DNA of 64,000 bases from Bacteroidota bacterium (lineage in GTDB: Bacteria; Bacteroidota; Bacteroidia; Chitinophagales; LD1). The notes under the pieces were generated by a model, which ran no database searches, was not told where the DNA came from, and saw only the letters and a program-made list of their open reading frames with translations. The stretch lies in assembly GCA_018267385.1 (NCBI GenBank), contig JAFDYN010000007.1, positions 62,001 to 126,000 on the forward strand, read 5' to 3'. Positions 35,762 through 43,591 of the stretch are shown one piece after another (position 1 is the first letter of the stretch; every line of letters begins with the position of its first letter). The translations under genes and the position numbers were made by a program.

Positions 35762-36821
35762 TCGTAGAAAGAAAAGGCTCAGCCTGGTAGCTATTACCCT
35801 GCTTTTGATCCTCACGGCGGGCCTTTGTGAGATGGCATTGCGATACCTGGGATTTTACAAAACCTACACGGAGAAGATGGATGGTGAGTATGTGAGCTAT
35901 TATGGCCGCCATATGCCCACGTGGTTTTGGGGCCGGCACGCCTACGACTCTATACTGGATAATAAACCAGAGTACACCTACCACAGCAAGGCGAACAATT
36001 ATGGATTTGCAGATAAAGACTTTGATACCTCAGATGACCATCATATCCTCAAGGCGCTTGTATTGGGAGATTCATTTGTACAGGGTATGGGCGCACCTCC
36101 TGATAGTAGCTGGCCGGCCAGGCTAGAAAGCCTGCTGAATGTGGATACAGCGGGGCTTCATTACCGCATATACAATGCGGGTACGGCGGGCAGCGATCCG
36201 TTTTTTGAATATATCTGGCTGAAGGAAAAACTGATAAAGCTACATCCTGACCTGGTCATAATGAGCATCAACTATTCTGATGTCAATGACTGTATCACAC
36301 GCGGAGGGTTGGAGCGTTTCCATACTGATGGGTCTACGCAGTTTGCGTCGGGGCCTTGGTTTGAACCACTGTACCGGCATGTGCACCTCGTCCGCCTGTT
36401 CCTGCATTTTGTGCTTAGATATGATTTCTCCCTGCTATCTCCTGCGCAGCATGAGCGTAGGTCGCAGGCTGCGCTGCTGCAGCTGTCCGACTGTGCTGAT
36501 AGCGCCGCAGCGCTATGTAGCGCACATGGTATGCGTTTTGTGGTAGTGCTGCATCCCTATCTGGATCCGTATGACCGGTACCTGAAGAAGCAGGACCTTC
36601 TACCCGGTATAGTGCCGCTGCTGGAGCGCAGGCATATAATGTCTATTGATCTCTTTGATGATTTCAGAGCTGTGGTCTCTACACGTAACTATAGTGACTA
36701 CTCCTGGCCGCGTGATATGCACTATACCTCCAGGGGATATGATCTTTTCGCCCGGCTACTGCTACAGCGTATACGCAAGCAATATCCACTACTGCTGACC
36801 AAAACACAATCTGCAGGCTGA
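35754..36821 (+). CDS. Membrane-anchored SGNH/GDSL hydrolase
   Basis: A 355-residue protein with one N-terminal membrane anchor (~9-31) and an SGNH domain. Block I is VLGDSFVQGMG (Ser107), followed by NAGTAGSDPFFEY (Gly block), I-N-Y-S-D-V-N-D (Asn block) and a C-terminal RDMHYTSRGYDLF with the catalytic Asp/His. It is the third SGNH protein of the locus. It overlaps the epimerase gene by 8 bases and the asparagine synthetase gene by one base, so the three are translationally coupled. Acyl-ester addition or removal on an envelope glycan is likely. Confidence 0.75.
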   Translation: MNDRRKKRLSLVAITLLLILTAGLCEMALRYLGFYKTYTEKMDGEYVSYYGRHMPTWFWGRHAYDSILDNKPEYTYHSKANNYGFADKDFDTSDDHHILKALVLGDSFVQGMGAPPDSSWPARLESLLNVDTAGLHYRIYNAGTAGSDPFFEYIWLKEKLIKLHPDLVIMSINYSDVNDCITRGGLERFHTDGSTQFASGPWFEPLYRHVHLVRLFLHFVLRYDFSLLSPAQHERRSQAALLQLSDCADSAAALCSAHGMRFVVVLHPYLDPYDRYLKKQDLLPGIVPLLERRHIMSIDLFDDFRAVVSTRNYSDYSWPRDMHYTSRGYDLFARLLLQRIRKQYPLLLTKTQSAG

Positions 36822-38596
36822 TGTGCGGCATAGTGGGACATATCAGATCTGGTGGCCAGGTAGACCGCAGCCTATTTGATCAGATGCGCGATGCGCTGGC
36901 ACATCGCGGGCCGGATGATGCACATAGTCACTACCTGCTGGATGGCCGGATTGCACTAGGTCACCGCCGGCTCTCCTTTCTGGACCTCACTCCTGCGGGC
37001 CGGCAGCCTATGAGCAATGAAGATGACACTGTCTGGATCGTGCTAAACGGCGAGATATACAACTATCTGGAGCTGCGCGCGGATCTCATCAGAGCCGGCC
37101 ATCGTTTCAAAACCAATAGCGACACGGAGGTGCTCCTGCATGGCTACGAGGAGTGGGGTATGAACCTGCTGGACAAAGTCAAGGGCATGTTTGCTTTTGG
37201 TCTCGTAGACCTGCGCGGCGGCAAGGTTTTTCTGGTACGGGATAGGTTTGGTATCAAGCCTCTATACTACCGCCATGATAGATCCGGTCTCGTATTTGCG
37301 TCCGAGCTGAAAGCTATAATGGTGGATCCACAGGCTCCGAGAGAGATCGACTTCAGCGCCTTTGCAGATTATTTTGTCTATCGCTATATCCCGTCTCCCA
37401 AAACTATATGGAAGGGCATCTCTAAGCTGGCGCCTGCCACATACCTTACATATGATATTCATACCGGCCAGACCACCTTCAGTGAATACTGGGTAGTACC
37501 GCATGGCAAAAGAAAAAGGAATGAACAGGAGCTTATCCACTCCTTTGGCGCGGCGTTAGACAGATCGGTGCAGCTCCACGCACGGAGTGACGTGCCTGTC
37601 GGCTCCTTTCTGAGTGGTGGGTATGATAGCTCTGCAGTGGTGTACTACATGGCCAGGGCACAGGCAAAGCCGGAAACTTTTTCGATCGGATTCTCAGGCT
37701 GGGGGCAGAGCGAGGATCAGTATGCCCGGATCGTAGCAGACCAGTTGGGCGTACCCCTCTCTACTACTGTCGCAGACAGTAGCTCGCTAGAGCTGCTGGA
37801 TATCATGCCAGATGTATATGATGAGCCGATAGCAGATATCTCTATCATCCCCACCTGGCTCGTGAGCCATCTGGCCGGGACCAAAGTAAAGGCTGTGATG
37901 AGCGGCGAGGGTGCCGATGAATTGCTGGGGGGCTATACCTGGCAGAAAGATTTTTTTGCGCAGCGGCATATACCGCTCGGGCAGCGGCTCCGGCAATATA
38001 TAAAAGGGGAAAAAATAGACACAGTCAGCTACTACGCCCATGCCATGGCTATGGGTAGATTTGACAAGGCGGAGCTGGCAGCTATGTTCACGGAGGGGTA
38101 TCACCAATATATAGCTCCGGATACTGATTGGTTTTACCGTCAGCACTACGATGAGCGCCTGTCCCCACTGCAATCGATACAAAAAATGGATATCAAGTGC
38201 TTCATGGGAGAGCTGGTACTGACCAAGATAGATCGGGCCAGTATGGCCAACTCTCTGGAGGTCCGGGTGCCATTTCTGGACCATGACCTTTTTGAGCAGG
38301 TGCTGAGTACAGACGAGCGCACCTACTTCAAACCAGATATCACAAAGTACCTCCTGTACGAAAACATAAAGAGCCACCTGCCCAAGGCCATTCTCGACCG
38401 GCGCAAGCAGGGATTCGTAGGGCCGGATAGCTACTATATGGATATAAACTGGTACTGCAGTATTCTGGACCAGTCTAAACTGGTCAGGGACGGGATAATC
38501 AGATACGAGTACTATACGCGCCTCATAGCCGGGCAGGAGCACTGGAAACTGTGGAAACTGACTGTGATGGAAAAATGGTACAGGCGCTGGTCGTAG
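36821..38596 (+). CDS. Glutamine-hydrolysing asparagine synthetase (AsnB-type)
   Basis: A 591-residue two-domain enzyme. The mature N-terminus is MCGIVGHI with the glutaminase nucleophile Cys2. The glutaminase domain shows LAHRGPDD, GHRRLSFLD and NGEIYNY. The synthetase domain has the ATP PP-loop SFLSGGYDSSAVV (~264) and later SGEGADELLGGY (~361) and EVRVPFLDH (~481). It converts Asp to Asn, or amidates another carboxylate, using glutamine and ATP. AsnB homologues in surface glycan loci often amidate uronic acids or related sugars, which fits its coupling to the epimerase and SGNH genes. It is convergent with the PhyH genes (2-base gap). Confidence 0.9.
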   Translation: MCGIVGHIRSGGQVDRSLFDQMRDALAHRGPDDAHSHYLLDGRIALGHRRLSFLDLTPAGRQPMSNEDDTVWIVLNGEIYNYLELRADLIRAGHRFKTNSDTEVLLHGYEEWGMNLLDKVKGMFAFGLVDLRGGKVFLVRDRFGIKPLYYRHDRSGLVFASELKAIMVDPQAPREIDFSAFADYFVYRYIPSPKTIWKGISKLAPATYLTYDIHTGQTTFSEYWVVPHGKRKRNEQELIHSFGAALDRSVQLHARSDVPVGSFLSGGYDSSAVVYYMARAQAKPETFSIGFSGWGQSEDQYARIVADQLGVPLSTTVADSSSLELLDIMPDVYDEPIADISIIPTWLVSHLAGTKVKAVMSGEGADELLGGYTWQKDFFAQRHIPLGQRLRQYIKGEKIDTVSYYAHAMAMGRFDKAELAAMFTEGYHQYIAPDTDWFYRQHYDERLSPLQSIQKMDIKCFMGELVLTKIDRASMANSLEVRVPFLDHDLFEQVLSTDERTYFKPDITKYLLYENIKSHLPKAILDRRKQGFVGPDSYYMDINWYCSILDQSKLVRDGIIRYEYYTRLIAGQEHWKLWKLTVMEKWYRRWS

Positions 38597-38598
38597 GC

Positions 38599-39438
38599 TC
38601 AGAGCAGATGAGAGACCTTTTCTATGATTTTATGCTTCCAGAATGAATTCATGCGAGCATCTATGTAGGTATCGGCGGAAGGCTTCATTTTGAGTACGGG
38701 CTCTCCGTATTGTGGCCTGCCGCAGTGGGTATAATGGATGAAAAAGTCTGGTCCGGGCACATCGTATAGCTCTATCTCAGAGCCGGGCTGGCAATAGTGC
38801 AGCCAGGGGCCTTCTGCAGGAGCTAAAGATAAGTTGAGCGCCGGGCGTGGCTGGCCGCTTTTATTGGCCGGAGAGAAATGGAGCAGCGCATGATCATACA
38901 CGACCACATCTCCTGCACGCATTGAGAGTAGCTGCCCATAGCGCCGCTCCCACAGAGGTTCATTGTCGCGCGTGCTCTGCAGTATCTGCGGACCCCGCAC
39001 CTTGTTGGTGATCTTGTGCGATCCCTCTATGACTCCAAATCGGCCATTCAGCCGGGTCGTATCTACCAAAGGTGCCCAGACGGCTACTGAGCGGTACTGA
39101 TTTTCATCTACATAGGCCCAGTCTGCATGCAGGTCCATAGATACATTGGGGTCCGGGTTTTTGATCATAAAGTTGCCAAACAGCGGCGTGTAGCTGTCAA
39201 GATGACGCGCTACGGCCGGGAAAACGACTTCAGCCAGAGTGTCATGTACGTGTTTTTTGTATGACAGGTCATCGCTGAAGTGGCTCGTGTGAAAGGGGCC
39301 GGCGTACTCTTCCTCATGAGATGCCAAAAGCTCCCTGAGCAGCTGCAGGCGGGCAGCATCGAGTAGGGAAGGGAAAATAATATATCCCTTCTGCTCAAAT
39401 TCCTTTTGCAGCCTGCTATCCAGAAATGTCTGTCGCAT
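38599..39438 (-). CDS. PhyH-family Fe(II)/2OG dioxygenase
   Basis: A 279-residue single-domain PhyH protein. Iron triad: H104-A-D106 (MDLHADWAYVDE) and H187 (YDHALLHFSPAN), with the 2OG-binding Arg at ~198. It has the usual V-W-A-P and V-I-E-G-S-H strands and the D-F-F-I near the C-terminus shared with other PhyH members here. It lies 5 bases after the PhyH gene at 39444-40370 on the same strand, so the two form an operon. The substrate is unknown. Confidence 0.85.
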   Translation of the reverse strand: MRQTFLDSRLQKEFEQKGYIIFPSLLDAARLQLLRELLASHEEEYAGPFHTSHFSDDLSYKKHVHDTLAEVVFPAVARHLDSYTPLFGNFMIKNPDPNVSMDLHADWAYVDENQYRSVAVWAPLVDTTRLNGRFGVIEGSHKITNKVRGPQILQSTRDNEPLWERRYGQLLSMRAGDVVVYDHALLHFSPANKSGQPRPALNLSLAPAEGPWLHYCQPGSEIELYDVPGPDFFIHYTHCGRPQYGEPVLKMKPSADTYIDARMNSFWKHKIIEKVSHLL

Positions 39439-39443
39439 AAGCG

Positions 39444-40370
39444 CTATGACGGCATGTGTTTTTTGATCAGACGCTCCAGCTGGCGCGTACTGATGTCAAA
39501 CGGTTTAAACTTTACTACTTCCTTTTTCCATTTCGTTTCATCAGGTTTAGATATAAAGTCATAACCGTAGTAGAAGTTCTCATCTACCTCGTATTTTTCT
39601 ATCAGGTCATCAGCTATTTCCTTATTGCGAAAGTAATATACGAGTTGGTAGTTTTTGCGCAGCACGGTCACGGTAATAGCATGACGGATCTCGGTGGATA
39701 GGTTTGGCGCGCTGGAGTGGATGGTAGCCGGGTCAAATACCAGCGCGTCACCGGCTTTGATCAGGGCGGGTTTTACATATTTATAGAGCGTGTCAGTATG
39801 ATTGCGAAACTGCCATGGCACACCCAGGCTGCGCTGGGTATTGCCCCAGAGATGGCTGCCCGAGAGGAAAGCTACAGGCCCATTCTCCATCGTGATATCA
39901 CAGAATGGTATCCAAATGAACAGGCAGTAATCTTTTTCCTCATCTATCACTGTACTGTCCTGATGGATCAGCAGGTCGCTATTTACATGAGGTGGTTTCA
40001 CCTGATAGGCTCCGCCCGTATGCTCATCTACCTTGTCCATCTGAAACATACGGGGCAAAATGGTCTTTGCATTCTTATTGATGACAGCCTGGGTCTTCTT
40101 CCTTATCTCAGGATTAAACAGGCGCCCACTATTGAGAAGGTGCTTGTCCAGCTCAAAGCCTTCCAGCTTTGATATCTCCTGAAAGGTATCCATAAATGAC
40201 GCGATCTCTTCCGGCTTCACCACGTTCGGCATCACGCACCAGCCATTTTTCAAAAACTCCTCGTGCTTGGCCGGATCTATAAAAAACGGGTCTCGCCGGA
40301 TCTCCTCATATGGATTTGGCTGCTGCTCCGCAGTTGAAAAAAGACCATTGAAAAACGAAGAAATGCCCAT
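39444..40370 (-). CDS. PhyH-family Fe(II)/2OG dioxygenase
   Basis: About 308 residues from the ATG at 40370; the in-frame TTG at 40391 adds seven residues and is less likely. Iron ligands are H136-Q-D138 (LLIHQDSTVIDE) and H218 (FDPATIHSSAPN), with an Arg at ~229 for 2OG. It contains I-W-I-P and F-L-S-G-S-H. A ~40-residue N-terminal extension (FFNGLFSTAEQQ, then D-P-F-F-I-D) distinguishes it from the other PhyH proteins. It heads the two-gene minus-strand PhyH operon and is divergent from the DegT aminotransferase gene, so the ~100-base gap likely carries promoters in both directions. Confidence 0.85.
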   Translation of the reverse strand: MGISSFFNGLFSTAEQQPNPYEEIRRDPFFIDPAKHEEFLKNGWCVMPNVVKPEEIASFMDTFQEISKLEGFELDKHLLNSGRLFNPEIRKKTQAVINKNAKTILPRMFQMDKVDEHTGGAYQVKPPHVNSDLLIHQDSTVIDEEKDYCLFIWIPFCDITMENGPVAFLSGSHLWGNTQRSLGVPWQFRNHTDTLYKYVKPALIKAGDALVFDPATIHSSAPNLSTEIRHAITVTVLRKNYQLVYYFRNKEIADDLIEKYEVDENFYYGYDFISKPDETKWKKEVVKFKPFDISTRQLERLIKKHMPS

Positions 40371-40435
40371 TATCCTCTTGGTGTCTTCCAAATATAAGCA
40401 ATAAGTGTGTTAGGATACAGAATGAACTTTGTCAT

Positions 40436-40443
40436 TATATTTA
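40436..40443 (+). promoter_or_regulatory. Putative -7 element of the amino/carbamoyl operon
   Basis: TATATTTA (7/8 match to TAnnTTTG) lies 30 bases before the ATG at 40474 in the divergent gap. It would drive the five-gene run 40474-45213. Confidence 0.35.
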
Positions 40444-40473
40444 CCAGTAACTGACCAATTTATCCATCGGCTC

Positions 40474-41577
40474 ATGCAGGTTCCCTTCGTATCTCTATCT
40501 CCGCTCCACGAGCCGTTGCGTACAGACATTCACAAAGAGGTGGACCGGCTTTTGGATAGGAGCGATTTTATCCTGGGAGAGAGTGTGACGGCATTTGAGC
40601 AGAGCTTTGCAGGATATTGTGATTCAATGTATTGTATCGGTATCAGCAATGGGCTGGATGCGCTCAAGATAGCACTCTGTGCGCTGGATATAGGGGCCGG
40701 AGATGAGGTCATCGTGCCCGCCAATACCTACATCGCTTCCTTATTTGCTATCATTGACGCGGGTGCGACTCCTGTGCTGGCAGAGCCCGATGACCGTACA
40801 TACAATACCACTGCAGAAACCATATATCCGCTATTGACCTCACGTACCAGGGCCATCATGCCGGTACACCTCTATGGCCAGCCGTGCGATATGGATCCCA
40901 TCATGCAGCTGGCCACAACGCACGGGCTCTATGTGGTGGAAGATAATGCTCAGGCACAGGGTGCTATGTACAGAGGAAAGAAGACCGGTAGTTTCGGCCA
41001 TATCAATGCCACGAGTTTTTACCCGTCTAAAAACCTCGGAGCCATGGGAGATGCAGGTGCCATCACCACAAATGACCAGGCCCTCTACCGTCAGGCAGCA
41101 CTGCTGCGCAATATGGGCAGCGCACAGAAATACTATCATGATGTAGCCGGATACAATGCGCGCATGGATACGATACAGGCTGCAATACTCCGGATAAAGC
41201 TGGCTCACCTGGATAAATGGAATGCAGAAAGACAGCGGCTGGCGGCGCGCTATCTCAATAATCTAAAGGATAGCAGCGTCATTTTGCCCGTGACGATGAC
41301 AGGAGCCGCGCATGTTTATCACCTTTTTGTGATCAGGCATGAGCGCCGCGATGAGCTGCAGGCATACCTGACAGAAAGCGGTATACAGACGCTGATCCAT
41401 TATCCGGTGGCACCCCATCTGCAGCCGGCACTACGGCGCTTTGGCTGGGTAGAGGGGCAGTTTCCCATCACAGAGCAGCTATCGCGTACCTGTCTGAGCT
41501 TACCGCTGTGGGTAGGTATGACAGATGAGCAGGTAGACTATGTGTCTGAAAAAATCATAGCTTTCGCACACAGATAA
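40474..41577 (+). CDS. DegT/DnrJ/EryC1/StrS sugar aminotransferase
   Basis: About 367 residues from the ATG at 40474; a TTG upstream at 40429 is in frame but not supported. It is a PLP enzyme of the sugar aminotransferase family: VPFVSLSPLH start, VPANTYIASLFAI (~81-93), VEDNAQAQGA (~155) and the Schiff-base lysine in SFYPSKNLGAMGDAGA (K186). It converts a nucleotide 3- or 4-keto sugar to an amino sugar. Sequence style is closest to the FdtB/QdtB type of 3-aminotransferases, but regiochemistry is not certain. It is the first of a tight run with amidotransferase, nitrilase and carbamoyltransferase genes. Confidence 0.85.
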   Translation: MQVPFVSLSPLHEPLRTDIHKEVDRLLDRSDFILGESVTAFEQSFAGYCDSMYCIGISNGLDALKIALCALDIGAGDEVIVPANTYIASLFAIIDAGATPVLAEPDDRTYNTTAETIYPLLTSRTRAIMPVHLYGQPCDMDPIMQLATTHGLYVVEDNAQAQGAMYRGKKTGSFGHINATSFYPSKNLGAMGDAGAITTNDQALYRQAALLRNMGSAQKYYHDVAGYNARMDTIQAAILRIKLAHLDKWNAERQRLAARYLNNLKDSSVILPVTMTGAAHVYHLFVIRHERRDELQAYLTESGIQTLIHYPVAPHLQPALRRFGWVEGQFPITEQLSRTCLSLPLWVGMTDEQVDYVSEKIIAFAHR

Positions 41578-41581
41578 ATGT

Positions 41582-42772
41582 ATGGTAGTAGTCAGTGGCA
41601 TAGAGAAAGATATCACCTATCAGCAGTGTACCCGCTGCATCTGTGACAATACGATACCCGGCATCGGTTTTGATGATGCGGGTATCTGCTCGCTCTGCCA
41701 TATGCACGATAGCTTTGATGTGGTCTTTCCGAATGATGCACGTGGGGAAAAGGTGCTTCAAAAAAAATTCGACGAGATCCGGAAGGATGGCGCAGGCAAA
41801 AAATATGACTGCGTGATAGGTATCAGCGGAGGCCGTGACAGTATCTACCTGCTCTACCTCGCCGTCACAAAGTGGAAGGTGCGCCCGCTGGCAGTACATT
41901 TCAATGATGGCTTTGACAATCCTGTAGCAGGAGAAAATATGCTGAAAGCTGTACGCAGGCTGGGTGTAGAGCTGCGTACCATTACCTCAGACTTTCGCGA
42001 GTGCAAGGACCTCAAAATAACAGACCTCAAGGCCTCCACACCCCTTCTCAATAATGGCACCGACGTAGGTATCGGTGCCTCGCTCTATGGGGTAGCCTAT
42101 AGGGAGGGCATCAAGCACATACTGTTTGGTCAGAGTTTTCGTACCGAGGGTATCCGCCCTATAGCCTGGGCTTATTTTGACGGAGACCACCTGCGTGCTG
42201 TACACAAGATATTTGGCAAGGTGCCTCTGCGCAAATGGAAACCGGATGATCCCGGCTTTAATCTTGGTATAAAGGAGATGTTCTTCTATACTGTGATAAA
42301 TGGCATCAGAGTCCATTCGCCGCTATACAACTATCCCTATAACAGGGAGGAGGCCGGAGAGATACTGAGCCGGGAGCTGGACTGGGTCTATCCCGGTGCG
42401 CATTATTTTGACGATCTTTACTGGGCACTTATCACTTACCTCCACCGCACCAAGTTCAAGATCAATTTTCGGCTGATAGAGTATTCTGCGCTGATACGTA
42501 GCGGCCAGTTGGATCGAGAGGAGGCCATAGCGAGGGCGCAGCGGCCCTACCAGATAGAGGACCCCAAGGTGATCTCGCTCTGCATCAAGCGCCTCGGCCT
42601 CACTGAGCAGGAGTTTGAGCAGATCATACAGAGTCCACCAAAGAACTGGTGGGACTACCCAAATAGCTATAAGTGGATGAAACTGGCGCAAGGCCCTATC
42701 TATATCCTGACTAAAATGGGCATCTTTACACAAGTAGTATATGACAAGTATTTCAGCATCAAATTCAGGTGA
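41582..42772 (+). CDS. N-acetyl sugar amidotransferase (WbpG/PseA-type)
   Basis: A 396-residue enzyme of the LPS-biosynthesis amidotransferase family. A Cys-rich N-terminus (CTRCICDN then CSLC, ~14-36) is followed by the ATP PP-loop VIGISGGRDSIY (~79-90) and the signature HILFGQSFRTEG (~180). WbpG converts the C3 acetamido group of a sugar to an acetamidino group in bacterial O-antigens. In known systems it works with HisH/HisF-like ammonia-supplying partners. No such pair is next to it here; instead a nitrilase follows. It starts 4 bases after the DegT gene. Confidence 0.85.
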   Translation: MVVVSGIEKDITYQQCTRCICDNTIPGIGFDDAGICSLCHMHDSFDVVFPNDARGEKVLQKKFDEIRKDGAGKKYDCVIGISGGRDSIYLLYLAVTKWKVRPLAVHFNDGFDNPVAGENMLKAVRRLGVELRTITSDFRECKDLKITDLKASTPLLNNGTDVGIGASLYGVAYREGIKHILFGQSFRTEGIRPIAWAYFDGDHLRAVHKIFGKVPLRKWKPDDPGFNLGIKEMFFYTVINGIRVHSPLYNYPYNREEAGEILSRELDWVYPGAHYFDDLYWALITYLHRTKFKINFRLIEYSALIRSGQLDREEAIARAQRPYQIEDPKVISLCIKRLGLTEQEFEQIIQSPPKNWWDYPNSYKWMKLAQGPIYILTKMGIFTQVVYDKYFSIKFR

Positions 42773-42775
42773 GAT

Positions 42776-43591
42776 ATGCGCATAGGTATGGCACAACTCC
42801 TCGTGGAGGGTGGCGAGCCTGATCGCAATCTGGAGCGCGCAGAAAAGCTCATCCGCCAGGCCAAGGCTGAAAAGTGCGACCTCGTATTGCTACCTGAGAC
42901 GCTCGACTTGGCATGGACACATCCGTCTGCCTACACAGAGGCAGAACCGGTACCAGGACGCTTTTCAGATTTTTTCTGCCGCCTGGCGGCGGAGCTACAT
43001 ATCTGGCTGTGCCTCGGTCTCACAGAGCGGCGCGGTAGCCGAAGGCATAACGCAGCCCTGCTCATCAATGATCTGGGCGAAATCGTTCATGTCTATCACA
43101 AGATCAACCTGCTGGAGGTGGAGTTTCCCTTTTATGAGCCGGGCCGGTCACTCAGTGTGGTGGAGACGCCTTTCGGTCTCATAGGTATCAATATCTGTGC
43201 TGATAACTATCTCTACTCTACGCACAACGCTCATATGCTCGCACGGATGGGAGCGCAGCTTATCCTGTCCCCGTCCTCATGGACGGTAGACCACTCTATC
43301 ACTGAGGAGATGGACCCCTATCGCGACAAGTGGATACACCCGCTGCAGAGCATATCCAGGCTCTATGATATACCATTCGTGAGCGTGACTAGCGTGGGCT
43401 ATATAGTGGGCGGCCCCTATGAGGGCAAGAAGATGATAGGCTGTTCACTCGCTGTAGACAAAAAGGGCATCATTGCACAGGGAGAGTTCAACGAATTTGC
43501 CGGAGATATCAAGGTGGTAGATGTGACCATCAAACCACAGCAGTGGAAAGGAACCCAGTTTGACGACCTGGAAAAGGCATATAAGAAATGA
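42776..43591 (+). CDS. Nitrilase-superfamily carbon-nitrogen hydrolase
   Basis: A 271-residue enzyme with the Glu-Lys-Cys triad of the superfamily: E41 (LLPETLDLAW), K109 (YHKINLLEVE) and C141 (GINICADNYLY). This arrangement is like amidohydrolases and the glutaminase-like domain of NAD synthetase. Located 3 bases after the sugar amidotransferase and overlapping the carbamoyltransferase start by 4 bases, it is very likely part of the same pathway. It could release ammonia from glutamine or another amide for the amidotransferase, or trim an amide on the product (inference). It is distinct from the omega-amidase at 46164-46964. Confidence 0.75.
   Translation: MRIGMAQLLVEGGEPDRNLERAEKLIRQAKAEKCDLVLLPETLDLAWTHPSAYTEAEPVPGRFSDFFCRLAAELHIWLCLGLTERRGSRRHNAALLINDLGEIVHVYHKINLLEVEFPFYEPGRSLSVVETPFGLIGINICADNYLYSTHNAHMLARMGAQLILSPSSWTVDHSITEEMDPYRDKWIHPLQSISRLYDIPFVSVTSVGYIVGGPYEGKKMIGCSLAVDKKGIIAQGEFNEFAGDIKVVDVTIKPQQWKGTQFDDLEKAYKK

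Noticed and set aside
37787..38542. Long antisense open frame (251 codons) within the asparagine synthetase gene
   Set aside because: It lies fully inside a well-supported gene, has no recognisable domain and fits a codon-bias shadow.
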